64,000 nt of DNA from Phoronis australis (Eukaryota; Phoronida; Phoronidae): the NCBI GenBank assembly GCA_002633005.1, contig NMRA01000746.1, forward strand, positions 105,041 through 169,040. Direction: 5' to 3'. Below are positions 52,301-60,875 of this stretch, in pieces (the stretch's first letter is position 1; each line of letters begins with the position of its first letter). Below the pieces are notes generated by a model. It saw only the letters and a program-made list of their open reading frames with translations. It was not told the DNA's origin and ran no database searches. The translations under genes and the position numbers were made by a program.

Positions 52301-54348
52301 ATATATGGCACCAACAGTTTTTTGCTTTCACACTGAGCATCATCATGAAGAACCAAAACTTACAACAATGTGTAAAACAATTCAAAATTAGAATTCACAA
52401 TTCCCAAAATATTTCATCTATGTTACTGTATCGTGAAATATGTTTTGCCTAGCATGTAAAGTACTTTATAAATACAAGAAGTGTTCTTATTCACATGCAT
52501 AAATCTATAAGTCCGTCTTGACTATGCTTGAAGGGTATTCATTTTTTAACTTGCCTTATTTAAAAGGTATCCATTTTTTATCTTAAACTTTTTTACTGCT
52601 TGAGCCTTAGCAGTTATGTCTTTTAGGTCCAGGTAAAAATTGCCTTTCATCTCAGAACAAGTCCATACAATACGTCCACACACTTATGACTTTTGATGAG
52701 ATGTGTTGAGTGGCATTGGGGTATAAAGAGCTGCAGCAACAAAATATTGGCTGCCAGAAAAGCAGAATCCAGGTGTGACTCCAATCCTTAAATGCAGGCC
52801 ATTCAAGATCTAATCAGCACTTGAGGTCCACTGACTTAAGACTAATGTCACTTTCCGTAATCTTTTTTGCCACCACAGGGATTGGGGACTGCCAGAGTAG
52901 TGTTGGTGGATGGCTCTCAAGAACTTTCACTTGCCATCTGAGTTCCACTTCATCATGCATGTTTTCGAAGTCTTTGGTTGACTAAAGAAAAGTTGAAAAA
53001 ATTCCAGTTAGATGACATCAAGTAAATTAGTAGGATTTTTCATCCATTTCTGTACAGAAAATACAGAAATGCTTTGATTATTTAGTTAATCAACCATAAA
53101 ATAAATCTAGAATTGCGCTTTGGACAATTAAAATAAAGACGTGATCTCACGGTTTGGAAAGTATTGAAAATTTGTAATGTCATTGTCTCAGACATGGCTC
53201 ACAAAATAGATTTCTAGACATCATTTTAATCACAGAACAACTGGTCTAGAGAACATTAGCAGCTCTTTGCAAGACCATTAAAATCATTTCTATTCTCATC
53301 CAAGTTGATTAAACAAGTTGAGACCAATTTTAGGCTGGAACTTTTTGAAAATACAACATTATTTTTTCAAGGGGACACAAGTTACTTAATGCGTTGAAGA
53401 AAAAAATGACCCCCACATCAATTTTTGAAAAGACAAAACATCTATTTTTTCAAAACCCATGATAAACACATGGCAATTTGGTTGATAAAAAGATTTTGAA
53501 ATCAAGCTAATTTAGGCCTTTGTTTAAATCACAGAATTACATGAACTCTAAGCACTGAAGTTTAAAAACATACATTTGAGCACAGATGATTCATGCTTAT
53601 TTCCATTAAACCAGCCACAGAATCAGTTTGAAAAAACAACTCCCTTTTGTTTGTAAGACCAGAACTACTTATTTAAGAATGAAATATGTTAATTAACAGT
53701 CATATCAATATTAATACAGTGTTGAAGTCAAAACTTACCAGTCCATTTCTTCACTAAACCAGAGTCCTTGCTGAACCACAACCGTTTAAAATTTGAAATG
53801 CCTGTCAAAGGTTTGCATGGGTATCTCACTTTCCAGGAATGTAACCTTGACAACCAATTGTTAACACATGTTTGCTGATAACACTCCCAGGCAGTTCAAC
53901 ATGTACATGTAGCTGGGCTAGCATAAAATAAACATTTGGAAAACCCTTAGGGCAGTTCAACATTAGTGATGATTCAGTTGACTATCAAATAATTTTAGAC
54001 AATGCATCTTGTGGGGATATTTTAAAAGTTGGTAAGTGTGATACAACTTTCTGTAGGTCAGTCTAACTTTGTACAGGAATGATCATAAAACATGCACAAT
54101 TGCTTAGATTNTTAAAACAATGTGATATCGAGCCAAAGTTGAAATTTCTACCTTTTCCTGATGAATTACAACAATTTTTCAGCACAGCTTGTAACATTGT
54201 TGGTAATGTCTAGTGATGACAAGTGCATGCACCCATATGAACAGAATTGTCTACTAATACAAACCTTTAATTGGAATCTCCTCCTGAGACCCATAGCCAC
54301 TTTTATTTTCATTTGTTAGTTCCAATACAGTATTTTTCTTTCTATAAT
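39977..54348 (-). CDS. Partial gene of phase 1-1 modules ending in a membrane hairpin
   Basis: Exons in transcription order, after removing probable haplotype copies: 50997-50941 (allele-like copy 54348-54265), 45158-45063 (copy 47092-46997), 44404-44276, 42595-42458 (copy 43911-43774) and terminal 40338-39977 (partial copy 43095-42861). All internal exons are phase 1-1. The product is hydrophilic up to the last exon, which supplies about 39 hydrophobic residues followed by an acidic and then basic tail. No signal peptide or start exon was found, so the 5' end lies beyond 54.3 kb or was missed. The protein family is not recognised. The tail shares a module with the N-terminus of the neighbouring Ulp1-like protease, suggesting a common origin by exon shuffling. 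Confidence 0.65.
40823..42235. mobile_element. TIR element A, 1.41 kb, present on one copy only
   Basis: Ends CCGTATTCGCCGTAATAACC and complement CTGTTTTTGCCGTAATAAC. Flanks are GCAG-TA on the left and TG-TGCAAG on the right; the other copy has the uninterrupted GCAGTATGCAAAC at 43590, so the TA target is confirmed, with one TA mutated to TG. Confidence 0.82.
42458..42595 (-). CDS. DNIVPW exon, copy 1
   Basis: 138 nt, phase 1-1, acceptor TTTTAG, donor GTACTG. Encodes NIVPWPPDDLREHLVPRDVV and onward to PQIIA. A second in-frame donor (GTAACA) 6 nt further on would add Gly-Thr; it is destroyed in the other copy. Confidence 0.68.
42860..42860. other. Single-base N contig join
   Basis: Flanked by overlapping near-identical sequence on its two sides. 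Confidence 0.95.
42861..43095 (-). CDS. Second copy of the terminal exon, cut by N
   Basis: Near-identical to 40338-40102, with a few replacements (for example NHNAY for NYNTY). It starts abruptly at the single N at 42860, so it is best read as the other haplotype and not as a second gene. Confidence 0.7.
43774..43911 (-). CDS. DNIVPW exon, copy 2 (probable allele)
   Basis: 138 nt with the same splice sites and frame as 42458-42595. Lies on the other side of the N at 42860. Confidence 0.65.
44276..44404 (-). CDS. DNIIPWS exon
   Basis: 129 nt, phase 1-1, acceptor TTTTAG, donor GTACCA. Encodes NIIPWSPDLSDLVPRDIANG and onward to EPHIN. Paralogue of the DNIVPW exon by tandem exon duplication (shared N-I-x-P-W-x-P-D and LVPRD). 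Confidence 0.65.
44686..44814 (-). pseudogene. Third DNIIPW exon with destroyed acceptor
   Basis: 129 nt, open frame (NIIPWPPDTENFVPREVANG...) and an intact donor (GTATCA). The acceptor TAG of its sisters is TTA here, so it probably cannot be spliced in as an exon. Confidence 0.6.
45063..45158 (-). CDS. DTLVNPAGF exon
   Basis: 96 nt, phase 1-1, acceptor TTTCAG, donor GTAATT. Encodes TLVNPAGFHQGPNPLTTGDQ and onward to ATNNAA. A second donor (GTAAAA) at 45006 would extend it in frame by 57 nt, still in phase 1. Confidence 0.65.
45353..46370 (-). mobile_element. Penelope-like retroelement, 3' part, copy 1
   Basis: RT motif FYRRYVDDTFVVF, then LLRSNGYPLNFLNSCKRH and a GIY-YIG endonuclease (YKVECDNCKEFYIGLTQR, DRLKEHH). 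5'-truncated within the RT. A frameshift near 46225 separates the upstream DQIDGVAMGSPLGPVLANIF block. Inserted in an intron of the membrane-protein gene. Confidence 0.88.
46492..46492. other. Single-base N contig join
   Basis: See the overlap copies on either side. Confidence 0.95.
46618..46746 (-). pseudogene. Third DNIIPW exon, other haplotype copy
   Basis: Near-identical to 44686-44814 and with the same TTA in place of the acceptor TAG, so the loss predates the split of the two copies. Confidence 0.55.
46997..47092 (-). CDS. DTLVNPAGF exon, probable allele
   Basis: Same exon across the N at 46492, with the same two alternative donors. Confidence 0.6.
47287..48311 (-). mobile_element. 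Penelope-like retroelement, 3' part, copy 2
   Basis: Open frame of 330 codons containing DQIDGVAMGSPLGPVLANIF, YRRYVDDTFVVF and GIY-YIG (CKEFYIGLTRLC, with a 2-residue deletion relative to copy 1). It has the same 5' truncation point and flanks as copy 1, so both are one insertion event. Confidence 0.9.
48433..50740. other. Intron/intergenic, nothing firm
   Basis: A 65-codon minus-strand frame at 50132-50329 has mildly coding-like composition (FVPVCNDRSETKMTPSQFWM) but no splice support. Confidence 0.3.
50743..51645. repeat. Haplotype overlap 3, left copy
   Basis: Matches 54112-54996 until the CCATGG element begins. The two copies differ more than at the other Ns, including the 27-nt exon length difference. 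Confidence 0.75.
50941..50997 (-). CDS. SGYGS exon
   Basis: 57 nt, phase 1-1, acceptor TTTCAG, donor GTTTGT. Encodes LKKKNTSGYGSLEEIPVG. Confidence 0.58.
52819..52983 (-). CDS. Exon-like segment in the CCATGG element
   Basis: Acceptor TTCTTTAG, then an open frame STKDFENMHDEVELRWQVKV...VDLKC and stop. The counterpart near 62425-62545 is similar but has a one-base length change after the acceptor and an earlier stop. Frame and function are uncertain; read in phase 1 it would terminate after eight codons. Confidence 0.3.
53739..53895 (-). CDS. Unrecognised coding exon in the CCATGG element
   Basis: Open for 52 codons before a consensus donor GTAAGT in phase 1: ECYQQTCVNNWLSRLHSW, then YPCKPLTGISNFKRLWFSKD and SGLVKKWT. 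Cysteine/tryptophan-rich and clearly coding-like; the acceptor is not certain. It may belong to the element or be a host exon, since its phase matches the host array. Confidence 0.42.
54111..54111. other. Single-base N contig join
   Basis: Right flank restarts sequence already seen at 50743. Confidence 0.95.
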
Positions 54349-54996
54349 CTGAAACAAAAAATACACTATCTTAAGAGAGGTCGATCATTTATCAAAGTGA
54401 TGCATGAAAATCTTCTGAAAAGAAAATTGGCCTTAGTGTTGTGGGTTTAAATTATTTGTAACGCTGTCTTAACGTGTGGTTATTCAAAATAAGAATCATG
54501 AAAGTACCAATAGTGGCTCATAATCGTACATTATAAGCACTTAAAATTACAGTACAAGACAAAAGTATTCCCACAAAATTTTGGCTGTATTTTGTTGAGA
54601 GCTAGTAAAAACCTCCCTGAAACAATTAGGCTTGACCGCTTGAGTGCTAATCGTTTCTAAGTATTTGAGATCAATATTGGTGTTTTTCAATGTTATGTGC
54701 AGGTTTGTGGTGAAAGGCACAATGGTATAAAATCATTTGATCAACAATTTAGGAACCAGAAGAAACTTAAGAAAGAAACAGTATTTCTGTGTTTAATATG
54801 CTCACACTGCCTGGTGACTAAATAAACACTTATTTCTTAGAATTTCCCTCAGGCCAGTCAGACTCATCTTCAACAAATAGTTATTGACCTCACAGTAACA
54901 TAACCTAAGATATAACAAATGCAGCCTGATTCAGTTTTCAGCACACAAGTCAGTTGGCTTGTGCCTCTCTGTCCCGATTGATCTTTAGCTAACAAA
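54112..54996. repeat. Haplotype overlap 3, right copy (lacks the CCATGG element)
   Basis: After the shared TTTAGCTAACAAAA it runs into AGGTTTTCC, where the left copy enters the CCATGG element. Confidence 0.75.
54265..54348 (-). CDS. SGYGS exon, longer probable allele
   Basis: 84 nt, same splice sites, in-frame 27-nt longer (YRKKNTVLELTNENKSGYGS...). Lies right of the N at 54111. Confidence 0.55.
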
Positions 54997-55684
54997 AAGG
55001 TTTTCCAAGTGTATCATAATGGCTACAGCTCAACCTATGAGGTTCACAAATGCAAGTGTGAAAATAGATTCTGAATAATTTGTCATTTTAAACACAAACA
55101 TGAGTTTTTAAGGCTGCCAGTATGTGCTTAAGGTTTAATAAGTACATTGGTTTCATGATGAGATTGATACGCTTCTCTAATAATGTCAAAATCTCACATG
55201 ATTTCCTTGCGAATATCCTTCTGCCATGTGATCTAGGGTACAAAACCCATTGCATTTTTATCAACTATATCTACCCTTGTCAAATACAACTGTTAGCATC
55301 ACCAGCAGAGATTGATATAACTGCTTTATTTTAACCATTTGTCTGTGGTATATTACTTTTTTGCATATCAATTTTAAAAATGCTGCCTGGTGCCGGCACC
55401 TCAGTGAATGGGTGTTTTACCTATGCACTAATATTTGTACAGCATGCATACAACTTATTTTAACTGAATGAGTGACCTCTGTGAGGTGAACACTTAGATC
55501 CAAATGTCTAAGGCTTTTGCTCAGTCAGCCAATAGAGCTTAGGCTGGCCAAAAAATTGCCAAGTGTAAAATTTATTTGGTATGCCTTACAAGTTATTCTC
55601 TACATTGTTTGATGCTTTGGTACAGCCAGTTGGTTATGCTTCTCTTATATGGTTTCACCTGGGCCTCAGGCGTGTTAATGCAGT
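54997..55684. other. No gene recognised
   Basis: Short frames only. Confidence 0.3.
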
Positions 55685-56849
55685 TTAACCCTTATCCTGC
55701 GCTAGGCGAGGTCAGCCGACAAGCCTATTATTCTATTAAAATGCGTTGGGTGTACTCAATCGCCTAAAATAAGCTACGGCTAGGCTGCGCAAGGAGAGTG
55801 TACTCACCCCAGGACACTGGTGTTTTTCATTCAGAAATTGTGAAAGCCCCGTATGCTGTTTATATATGTGAGCATGCGCATTCCACAGTTCATAGTTTCC
55901 TGTACACTTTTCTGATTTACAACATATGGCTGTGATTGTTTGTTTCCGAGATATTTGAAAGTTTACGCAAGTTTTATCTTGGCTGGTGCCAAACGTGGTA
56001 AGGTGACATGTTGACCAGTTTCTTGAGGAAGTGTTCATGGACTCAGATAGTGAAAACGAGCTGGAATTGGCACTAAAAAGTGACGGTGACAGTGACGGGG
56101 AAACTAACACAACAGTCACAAGTAATGCAGATTCTATTGTTTCGGATCTCAGTGCAATTTTTGGATGAGTTTCCGGTCCCTGAAGCTGAACTTGGAGTGT
56201 CCTAGCTACGACGATGCTTTGCTCACGCCCTTCAGGCATAATACAGGGCTTCTGAAACATGATGGAACTCATTCAGACTTAGATACTTTTTGTGACTTTT
56301 ACACAGAATAGCTCTGTGTCCCCACCCGTGTTTCAAGTTTTTGCACACCAAGGTGAACTTCAAAACAGACTTTAGCAAGCAACTGCACCAGTCATGAATT
56401 TGTAATCGTGCAAAGTTGAGGTATGTTATATACTGTACATTCTTGTTTGTAGATGTGATGTTACAAACAATAAATCTGCTTTACTAAACACGCAAGTCTC
56501 ATGGATTCCCTTTTAAAAATGCTTATTAAGGTTTTTGAGTGTCAGCTCTGTTCTGCGAAAACAGATAAAAACAAAGAGTGTCCAGTTTGAAAGTTTATAG
56601 AATTATTTACACCAAGGCTATGGTAAAGATATGCATATGGTGAAAATTCCCATTGAATTCTGAACAACTTTCGTGCAGACCACTTTTATGTAAAGTTGAT
56701 ATTACCCCTTCAAATTTCCAATCTAAAAATGTTAGGTCATTAATCTGAGTGACCTTCATAACAGCCCCGTGCGCACAGCAGTGGTGACCTACTTAGCTCA
56801 GTGCACAGGGAAAGTTGTCTGAATAGAGGCTTAGCAGGATAAGAGTTAA
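55685..56849 (+). mobile_element. piggyBac-type element, 1.16 kb, internally deleted
   Basis: TTAA at 55685 and 56846 flank inverted ends CCCTTATCCTGCGCTAGGC and complement CTCTTATCCTGCTAAGC. Inside, on the plus strand at 56018-56168, a transposase N-terminus-like acidic frame reads DQFLEEVFMDSDSENELELA and onward to a stop. TTAA target plus CCC-starting ends is the piggyBac hallmark. Confidence 0.8.
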
Positions 56850-57869
56850 TCACAGAGCCAAGAGGTTTTCCATGGGAGTACAGCACCCAATGCAACTGTG
56901 TCCATGTGCATCCCACACAACAAAAATTATCCAAATCAGGTGAAGCAGTAGAAAGTAGTTGAAACTTTTGTGGCAAACATGCAATAAACATTTCCACTAA
57001 ATAAGATTGGCCCAAACCCCGCCTATCAGGGTAAACGGTGGGGTTTGGCAGATTGAACTAGACCGTATTCATCCACCATGGCTGAGTCGCGCTCGGCTCA
57101 CGATCAAAGGGATGCCGCAAGCTGCTCTATTCATCGAGTCACGAGCGAGGATAATTGGCTTTGCTCATGCGGAAATGATCAGCTGATTACAGTCTAGCGT
57201 AGCAGACTGTACTTTTTATGGAGAGAGTTTTACGTAGTTTTTACTGTAATATTTCAAAAGAGGAGCAAAAACAAATATAGACCGGGATCCCAGAGCTTTT
57301 TTGGGCTTGAAAAGGTAACCAATTTTCTTTGGTGCCACAGTGCTCTATGGGTATCCTGATGGTTGGAAATGGTCGTCTGGCAGGCTCGCTCTGGTGGTTG
57401 GGTCAGGGGAGCCAAGAGAATGACACTCAAAAATTGAGCTAGATCAACTTTTCTGGTAATCACTTCAAACTGCCTTGGATACCTACTACGTAATCCACTG
57501 TATCAAAATTGGTCATTGCCAGACAATTTCAGTTTTGGGGAGTATCAGCCAGACAATTGCAAACAAGGTGCAAAAATTGAGGTAGATCAATCCAAGAGGT
57601 AACAGTGTGAAACCACATGTGGTGAATACCTCCACTACCACAAGAAACTGTAGGAACACCCCATTTATCCACCTTCCCTCTTATCAAGCTTCTATTGTGA
57701 GTCAGCATGCGTTAATAATTGGCTGATAAGCCACCTCTGGAACTACTTTTGGCTAAATGGATGACCAGGCCAATAAAATGATAATTAGCCAAGATCAGTT
57801 AGTAATGCAACAAAGAATAATGTCATAACATCACCTAGCCTTGGTGGAAAGCTGTATACTGTATTGGCT

Positions 57870-58400
57870 TTAGTAAACGCTTAAAAAAGTTCATTTCAAG
57901 GGGAGGGGACGCTTATTGTAGCCTACGGCAGTTGAAACCCAGTTTCCCCAACCAGTAAAATCGGAAGCTAGGATTCATCAAAATTTACACTCTGTGACGT
58001 ATTTGTAGCCTATGACAGTTTCTACAAAATTGTGGTGCATTGCTATCAACTTCCGTTGTTAAATTACGATAATTTTTCAAAAAATTGTGCTCATCACAGG
58101 GCGAAAACTTGCCGACTGATGCATCGCTGAATCGCGATCGTCAATAGGAAAATTTGAACTCTTGAATAAAAATATAGTTTCGACTTAACAAATTACCTGA
58201 AATCTGCCTTATGTTTTACAATTTTTAAAGTTCATGTGGAGTCCAGATTAATTACGATTAAGTCCAATCAAATCTGCGCTACATCGTACCCCACAACACG
58301 AGAAAAATCTCTGGATGAACACACATGTTGTTGTCACGTGACATTTGTTTTGAAGTTCGTCTGTGTATGAGAGTGAGAGCGTGCCTGTGCGGGTCATCGA
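57870..58400. mobile_element. TIR element A fragment inside element E
   Basis: Shares GTTGAAACCC, TGTGACGTATTTGTAGCC and CACATGTTGTTGTCACGTGA with the 40.8 kb copy. Confidence 0.55.
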
Positions 58401-58521
58401 CGACAGACTTTTTTGTTACCGTAAAGGTGGAGGATTATGCAAGAAAATGGCGTTTGCTAGATTGTTTTTCACTTAAACGGCTGCAACGTGCAAGGTGAGT
58501 GCTGGTTAACTCACAGATTTT

Positions 58522-58770
58522 GTGTGCACGGGCCGACGGTCGTTAGCTCTACCGTGGAGTATTAATAGTCCAAGGCTCGATCTACGTGTTGGGGACGAGG
58601 TGAACTACCCGGGCTGTGTGAAATTTCTGGGTCTAACGGAGACACTGACGCCGTGGTCACCCAGCTCGCTGTATCAAGACTATAGTCAAAATCCAAATTC
58701 GCTTTATCGTGTCCCTGTCAATAATAACGGCATGCTAAAGTTTCTTAATTTCCGTACTTCAGGAACATAA
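58522..58770 (+). CDS. Unrecognised 82-codon frame in element E
   Basis: Contains LRVGDEVNYPGCVKFLGL and SSLYQDYSQNPNSLYRVPVN. The composition is protein-like. A donor (AAGGTGAGT at 58491) and a possible acceptor (ACTCACAG) precede it. It could be captured host sequence or an element gene remnant; no family recognised. Confidence 0.25.
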   Translation: MCTGRRSLALPWSINSPRLDLRVGDEVNYPGCVKFLGLTETLTPWSPSSLYQDYSQNPNSLYRVPVNNNGMLKFLNFRTSGT

Positions 58771-59296
58771 CAATCACGTGTTTTGTACACATACGCGCAC
58801 GCCGCAGATCACATCTCGGAAATTGCATAGCATCACCTAGGGTCTAGTTCAATCTGCCAAACCCCACCGTTTACCCTAATAGGCGAGGTTTGGGCCAATC
58901 TTATTTAGTGGGAATGTTCATAGCATGCTTGTTTGAATCTGATCAGCCATCTTGGACAACAGCATAAATTACGAGTTTGAAATTCATTACAGCGTTCTGT
59001 CGTTCAGTTACTTTTCCAGACGTGAGGAGTGCTGAACGTGCGATAAAATCTGACTTTTTTGTTAAGTGCCCAGCTCAGTCATTTGTCCCGTATGATGACA
59101 AGCAGGCCAATTATATCCCAGGCTTCAAAGGAAATGTGTGGAGGTTGCACACTATTACCGAACACAGTCAAACCCAGTGCGTCCGTTTGGACAGAATAGA
59201 TTGTCTTTAGTTGGGCGATTTTGGTGATTCAAAAAGGGAACATGATCAGCATTTGACGAGGAATTCAGCAATGCTATTGGTTTAAGCTCAAATATG

Positions 59297-59515
59297 TTAT
59301 AACTTAACTTTCTTTTTTCTCAGCTCAGTCAGTCTAGATACGATCTGATCGGAGATTAGAGCAATTATCGAACAAAAGAGCGCAGGCCCTCCAACCATAA
59401 ATGCCAGAATGGAGTTAATCAATCGTGTAAGATATTGGGGACGGGGGTAAACTTCCCAACTTGTTGTTGGGCTATAGAATCGAACAAGTTGGGAGCAACG
59501 GGATGTCGCCGTCAT
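59297..59515 (-). CDS. Small membrane-hairpin frame
   Basis: 72 codons: MTATSRCSQLVRF, then SILAFMVGGPALFCSIIALI and DQIVSRLTELRKKKVKL. The hydrophobic part loosely resembles the terminal-exon hairpin at 40.2 kb (ILxFxxxxxPxLFxxxIxAL). No acceptor in phase 1 was found, so a link to that gene is speculative. Confidence 0.3.
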   Translation of the reverse strand: MTATSRCSQLVRFYSPTTSWEVYPRPQYLTRLINSILAFMVGGPALFCSIIALISDQIVSRLTELRKKKVKL

Positions 59516-60691
59516 GTGTATACAAATTATTTTTCACTAATAATTTACAGTGAAATTTAGTGAGACTTATCTTTACCTACTGTTCTGTGTGTTTTAACAG
59601 TTTTCATCAGTATTCACCCAAGCAGATGTTACTTATTGAGTGATCTAACATTCTCACAATTCCTGTCGGACTTGGTCTCATTTCCAGTGGTGCTGATAAA
59701 ATGGCGACTTTTACTAGCTAAAAGTGTTCAACCAGCAAGATTGTAGTGTGTAAAAATTTAACTGCAATTCATTTTGATGAAAACTCCTATAAAAAGCAAC
59801 TTCATGCGATTTTCGGTTTTATTGCAAAAAATTTAAGGAATATTCTAATTATTTGACTGTGAATTTCCCCTTCAATTGATCTTAACACTGCTAAAAATAG
59901 TTGAAACAGTTTTGATAGTTTTTGTTTAAAAGTCAACTGCTCTTCGAGAATTTGTATTTTTCTTAATTTTATGTTGAAATTGTGTTTTTAATTCATGTTT
60001 TGTAACTTGTTGGCAAAGGTTTCTGCTTCATGTTATCTCTAAGCAACAAAATATGAAGAATATTAATTTACTTAGAGGAGTAGGCTACGTTGGATTGTTA
60101 TGCTTCCTCCAATCCTTGATCCTTGTAACTTATTATTTTTTGAATATAGGTTAATGAAACAACAATATTGGACCAACTGAAACTTTTCCTTCAATACAAG
60201 ATGTTTATATCCAAAAATTTCGGTTGATTCATTATTGTTGTTTTATTTACCTTTATATATTCTATATTTCTTGAAGCAATAGTATCCTTGAGAGGATCTG
60301 GATTGCCTTCTTAATGGTTTCAGATTTATTTTCTACGTCTCACAAAGCGAGGATGGCAATACGGAGATGCAGCAAAAACTCCTATCGGGAAAAGATGGAG
60401 GAGTGTGTAACCAGCACGAACTTGGTTGCATCTCCAAATTTACATTGCGTGCGATACTGGAAGGAGGAAGGCCAGAGACTATCAGGGTGCCTACCCTCTG
60501 ATGTCACCACAGAAACAGAAACAGAAACAGACTTGCATCATATCTTCTGTGAAGTTCACTTCACTAACTGTGTTAATAATGTTAAAAATGAATTAAATAC
60601 ATCCATATTTGGAGTATGCCTGGGTTTCTTCGGAGTAGTATCTTGCAGAGGAGTCTTTTTTCGGAGTTTTTTTTTGGAGTAGTGGGCAGTA
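59516..60691. other. Nothing firm
   Basis: A 122-codon plus-strand frame at 60314-60682 (CVRYWKEEGQRLSGCLPSDV, TETETETDLHH) has no recognised family. Confidence 0.3.
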
Positions 60692-60875
60692 ACCATGCTA
60701 TGAACATTCCCACTAAGTAAGATTGGTTCTAACCCCAGTGGTTAAGGTAAACGGTGGGGTATGGAAAATTGAACTAGACCGTATTTATCCACCTTGGCTG
60801 AGTCGCGCTCGGCTCACGATCAAAGAGATGCCGCCAAGCTGCTCTAGTCATCGAGTCACGAGCGAGGATAATTGC
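60692..60875. mobile_element. TIR element E, end fragment
   Basis: CATGCTATGAACATTCCCAC through CGAGCGAGGATAATTG, cut off by the start of the CCATGG element. Confidence 0.65.

Larger units (their letters stand above)
51646..54110. mobile_element. CCATGG-array mobile element, copy 1 (right end not seen)
   Basis: Starts CCCGTGCGAAATGTACCTC and then carries dozens of CCATGG/ACCATGGT words to about 51990, including 23-bp units ACCATGGCTAAAAATCATGG. The rest (52.0-53.7 kb) is collinear with 61.5-64 kb. It is an insertion relative to the allele-like copy at 54996. It contains minus-strand exon-like pieces at 53739-53895 and 52819-52983. Confidence 0.65.
56978..58927. mobile_element. TIR element E, 1.95 kb, with nested A fragment
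   Basis: The two ends are inverted copies of about 85 bp: CATTTCCACTAAATAAGATT on the left, complement of CATTCCCACTAAATAAGATT on the right. The segment 57640-57866 matches the E copy at 23984-24207. An element A fragment lies at about 57870-58400. Confidence 0.65.

Noticed and set aside
55736-56272. 178-codon minus-strand frame
   Set aside because: Antisense of the piggyBac remnant, whose plus-strand frame and inverted ends explain the region.
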